8,484 bases of DNA from JAYZDB01 sp036338025. Its GTDB lineage: Bacteria > Planctomycetota > UBA1135 > UBA2386. The notes under the pieces were generated by a model, which did no database searches, was not told the origin of the DNA, and was given only the letters and a program-made list of their open reading frames with translations. How positions within the stretch are numbered: position 1 is the stretch's first letter; every line of letters begins with the position of its first letter. The position numbers and the translations under genes are program-made. Shown here piece after piece: positions 7,459-8,484 of this stretch. The stretch is taken from contig JAYZDB010000210.1 in the NCBI GenBank assembly GCA_036338025.1, positions 1 to 8,484 of the forward strand. The letters run 5' to 3'.

Positions 7459-8484
7459 ATGCCGACCCGGACCGTGATTCTGACCATCGTGCTGGTGTCC
7501 TGCAAGCTAAGTGCTCAGGTCGAGGTGGACGCGCTCACGAGGCTCGGCAGTACGGACCACCGGACTCGGCATCTGGCGTTTCAGGAGCTACGCAAGAGCA
7601 AGACGCCGGACACGCTAATTGGCTTGAGCAAGGTCTTACCCGGCTACCAGTATCACAGCCAGAATCTCGGTCTGTCGTTGGTCCAGGGGTTCGGGCGTGA
7701 TCGTGGCGAACCGGTCCTGCGCGGTTTCTTGAAGGGTAAGCCCTCGTACCTGCGTCTGGGTGCGGCGGTCCAACTCTACCAGTGGGGGGATCGTAGTGTG
7801 GATGTACACATCGCGGAGTGCCTGCGCGCAAAGGTGATTGGCTTGTTTGACCGCGGGGCTCGGATCGATTCCGAGGCAGAGTTGAGTGGGATGCTCTCCA
7901 GGGCCTTTCACATCAACAGCCAACCAGTGCTGTCTGCGGTGCAGGGATGCCTGGTGCCGAGCGCCCCCGTCAATGTCCTTGATCCGGCCTTGCGGATGCT
8001 GCAACGGTTCAAGGTCACAGCCGCCATCCCCCGGGTGGAAGCAGTCCTGAAGGACCCCGGATTGGCGGCCGAATCGCGTGCCTTGTGCGCGGCGTTTCTT
8101 GTCGGGATGGGAGAAAGCTCGCACAGTGCTACCTGTGCCGAGGCGATTGCGGAGATCAAGCACTTGTCGCGCATCGTCACCCTGCTGCGAGATGCCGCGT
8201 ATCTCGACAAGGTCGTGTTGGCGGCCGTACTCGAGTTTGCAGAGGGCAAGAAGGGAGCCAATGTGCGGCACGCCTTGGAACTGCTGGCCAGGCACAACTA
8301 TCGACCGGCGGTGCCGGCGATCCGTGAGATGTTGAAATCGGAGGACGTGGAGACCAGCAAGGCGGCCTTCCATGCACTGATGCGGATAGCCGATGGTCTG
8401 GAGGTCAAACAGCTGCGGCGGTTGCTCACAGACAGTTCCGACGCAGTGGCCCTGGCAGCCGCCGATGCACTGCGGCGCCTGGAT
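7459..8484 (+). CDS. Exported HEAT-repeat-like protein, 3'-truncated by window edge
   Basis: The frame runs open for 342 codons to the last base, so the C-terminus is missing. The N-terminus M-P-T-R-T-V-I-L-T-I-V-L-V is followed by S-C-K-L-S-A|Q-V-E. It can be read as a signal peptidase I site after Ala19, matching the Ala|Gln junction of its neighbours, or as a lipobox L-V-S with Cys15. The rest is built of paired amphipathic helices of HEAT/armadillo style, for example L-G-S-T-D-H-R-T-R-H-L-A-F-Q-E-L, V-E-T-S-K-A-A-F-H-A-L-M-R-I-A and D-A-V-A-L-A-A-A-D-A-L-R-R-L near the edge. Such arrays usually mediate protein contacts in the periplasm or envelope. GGAAAG ends 8 bases before ATG 7459, a usable ribosome site. 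The gene starts 5 bp after the VWA-like gene, and the two are likely co-translated. No catalytic motif is visible. Confidence 0.8.
   Translation, partial: MPTRTVILTIVLVSCKLSAQVEVDALTRLGSTDHRTRHLAFQELRKSKTPDTLIGLSKVLPGYQYHSQNLGLSLVQGFGRDRGEPVLRGFLKGKPSYLRLGAAVQLYQWGDRSVDVHIAECLRAKVIGLFDRGARIDSEAELSGMLSRAFHINSQPVLSAVQGCLVPSAPVNVLDPALRMLQRFKVTAAIPRVEAVLKDPGLAAESRALCAAFLVGMGESSHSATCAEAIAEIKHLSRIVTLLRDAAYLDKVVLAAVLEFAEGKKGANVRHALELLARHNYRPAVPAIREMLKSEDVETSKAAFHALMRIADGLEVKQLRRLLTDSSDAVALAAADALRRLD

Noticed and set aside
7636..8373. Minus-strand 245-codon open frame opposite the HEAT-like gene
   Set aside because: The plus strand has an uninterrupted 342-codon frame with signal peptide, ribosome site and helical repeats; the antisense frame has none of these.

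Overview
The window looks like a GC-rich chromosomal segment from a diderm bacterium, most likely an uncultivated member of the Planctomycetota. This placement is inferred from three things. Three predicted exported proteins share an Ala|Gln signal-peptide junction. The 5759-7453 gene carries a degenerate von Willebrand-like domain followed by a 'PWGW...NEVAPSSF.PY.LSRLA' block, which I associate with planctomycete secreted proteins. There is also an exported HEAT-like helical protein. No rRNA, tRNA, CRISPR array, insertion sequence or integrase is visible. Genes are tightly packed, with no gene-free stretch over 300 bases.

Layout. Positions 2-1498 (+) hold the C-terminal three quarters of acetyl-CoA synthetase, which starts upstream of the window. 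It converges on, and overlaps by 7 bp, a minus-strand KaiC/RAD55-like ATPase (3075-1492). Divergent from that is a histidine-phosphatase family gene (3150-3779). A plus-strand envelope cluster follows: an outer-membrane beta-barrel protein (3856-4818), a small lipoprotein reading frame broken by two in-frame TGA codons (4831-5331), a 101-residue helical protein of a family without a known function (5398-5703), a secreted VWA-like protein (5759-7453), and an exported HEAT-like protein that runs off the right edge (7459-8484).

The most interesting object is the 4831-5331 frame. A lipoprotein signal peptide leads into a ferredoxin-like (HMA/MerP-like) beta-alpha-beta-beta-alpha-beta pattern. TGA-Thr-TGA sits exactly where HMA domains keep their metal-binding Cys-x-x-Cys. 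Starting 5 nt after the second TGA is a strong stem-loop with a UU bulge and a GGUC apical part, the architecture of bacterial SECIS elements bound by SelB. I interpret this as a candidate selenoprotein with a Sec-x-Sec motif, paired with an outer-membrane barrel 12 bp upstream. A pseudogene is the main alternative. TGA is an ordinary stop elsewhere in the window, so genome-wide TGA recoding is not the explanation. A third in-frame TGA at 5329 lies in a frame that stays open through the next gene to 5703. I annotate it as the true stop because a strong Shine-Dalgarno precedes the next start.
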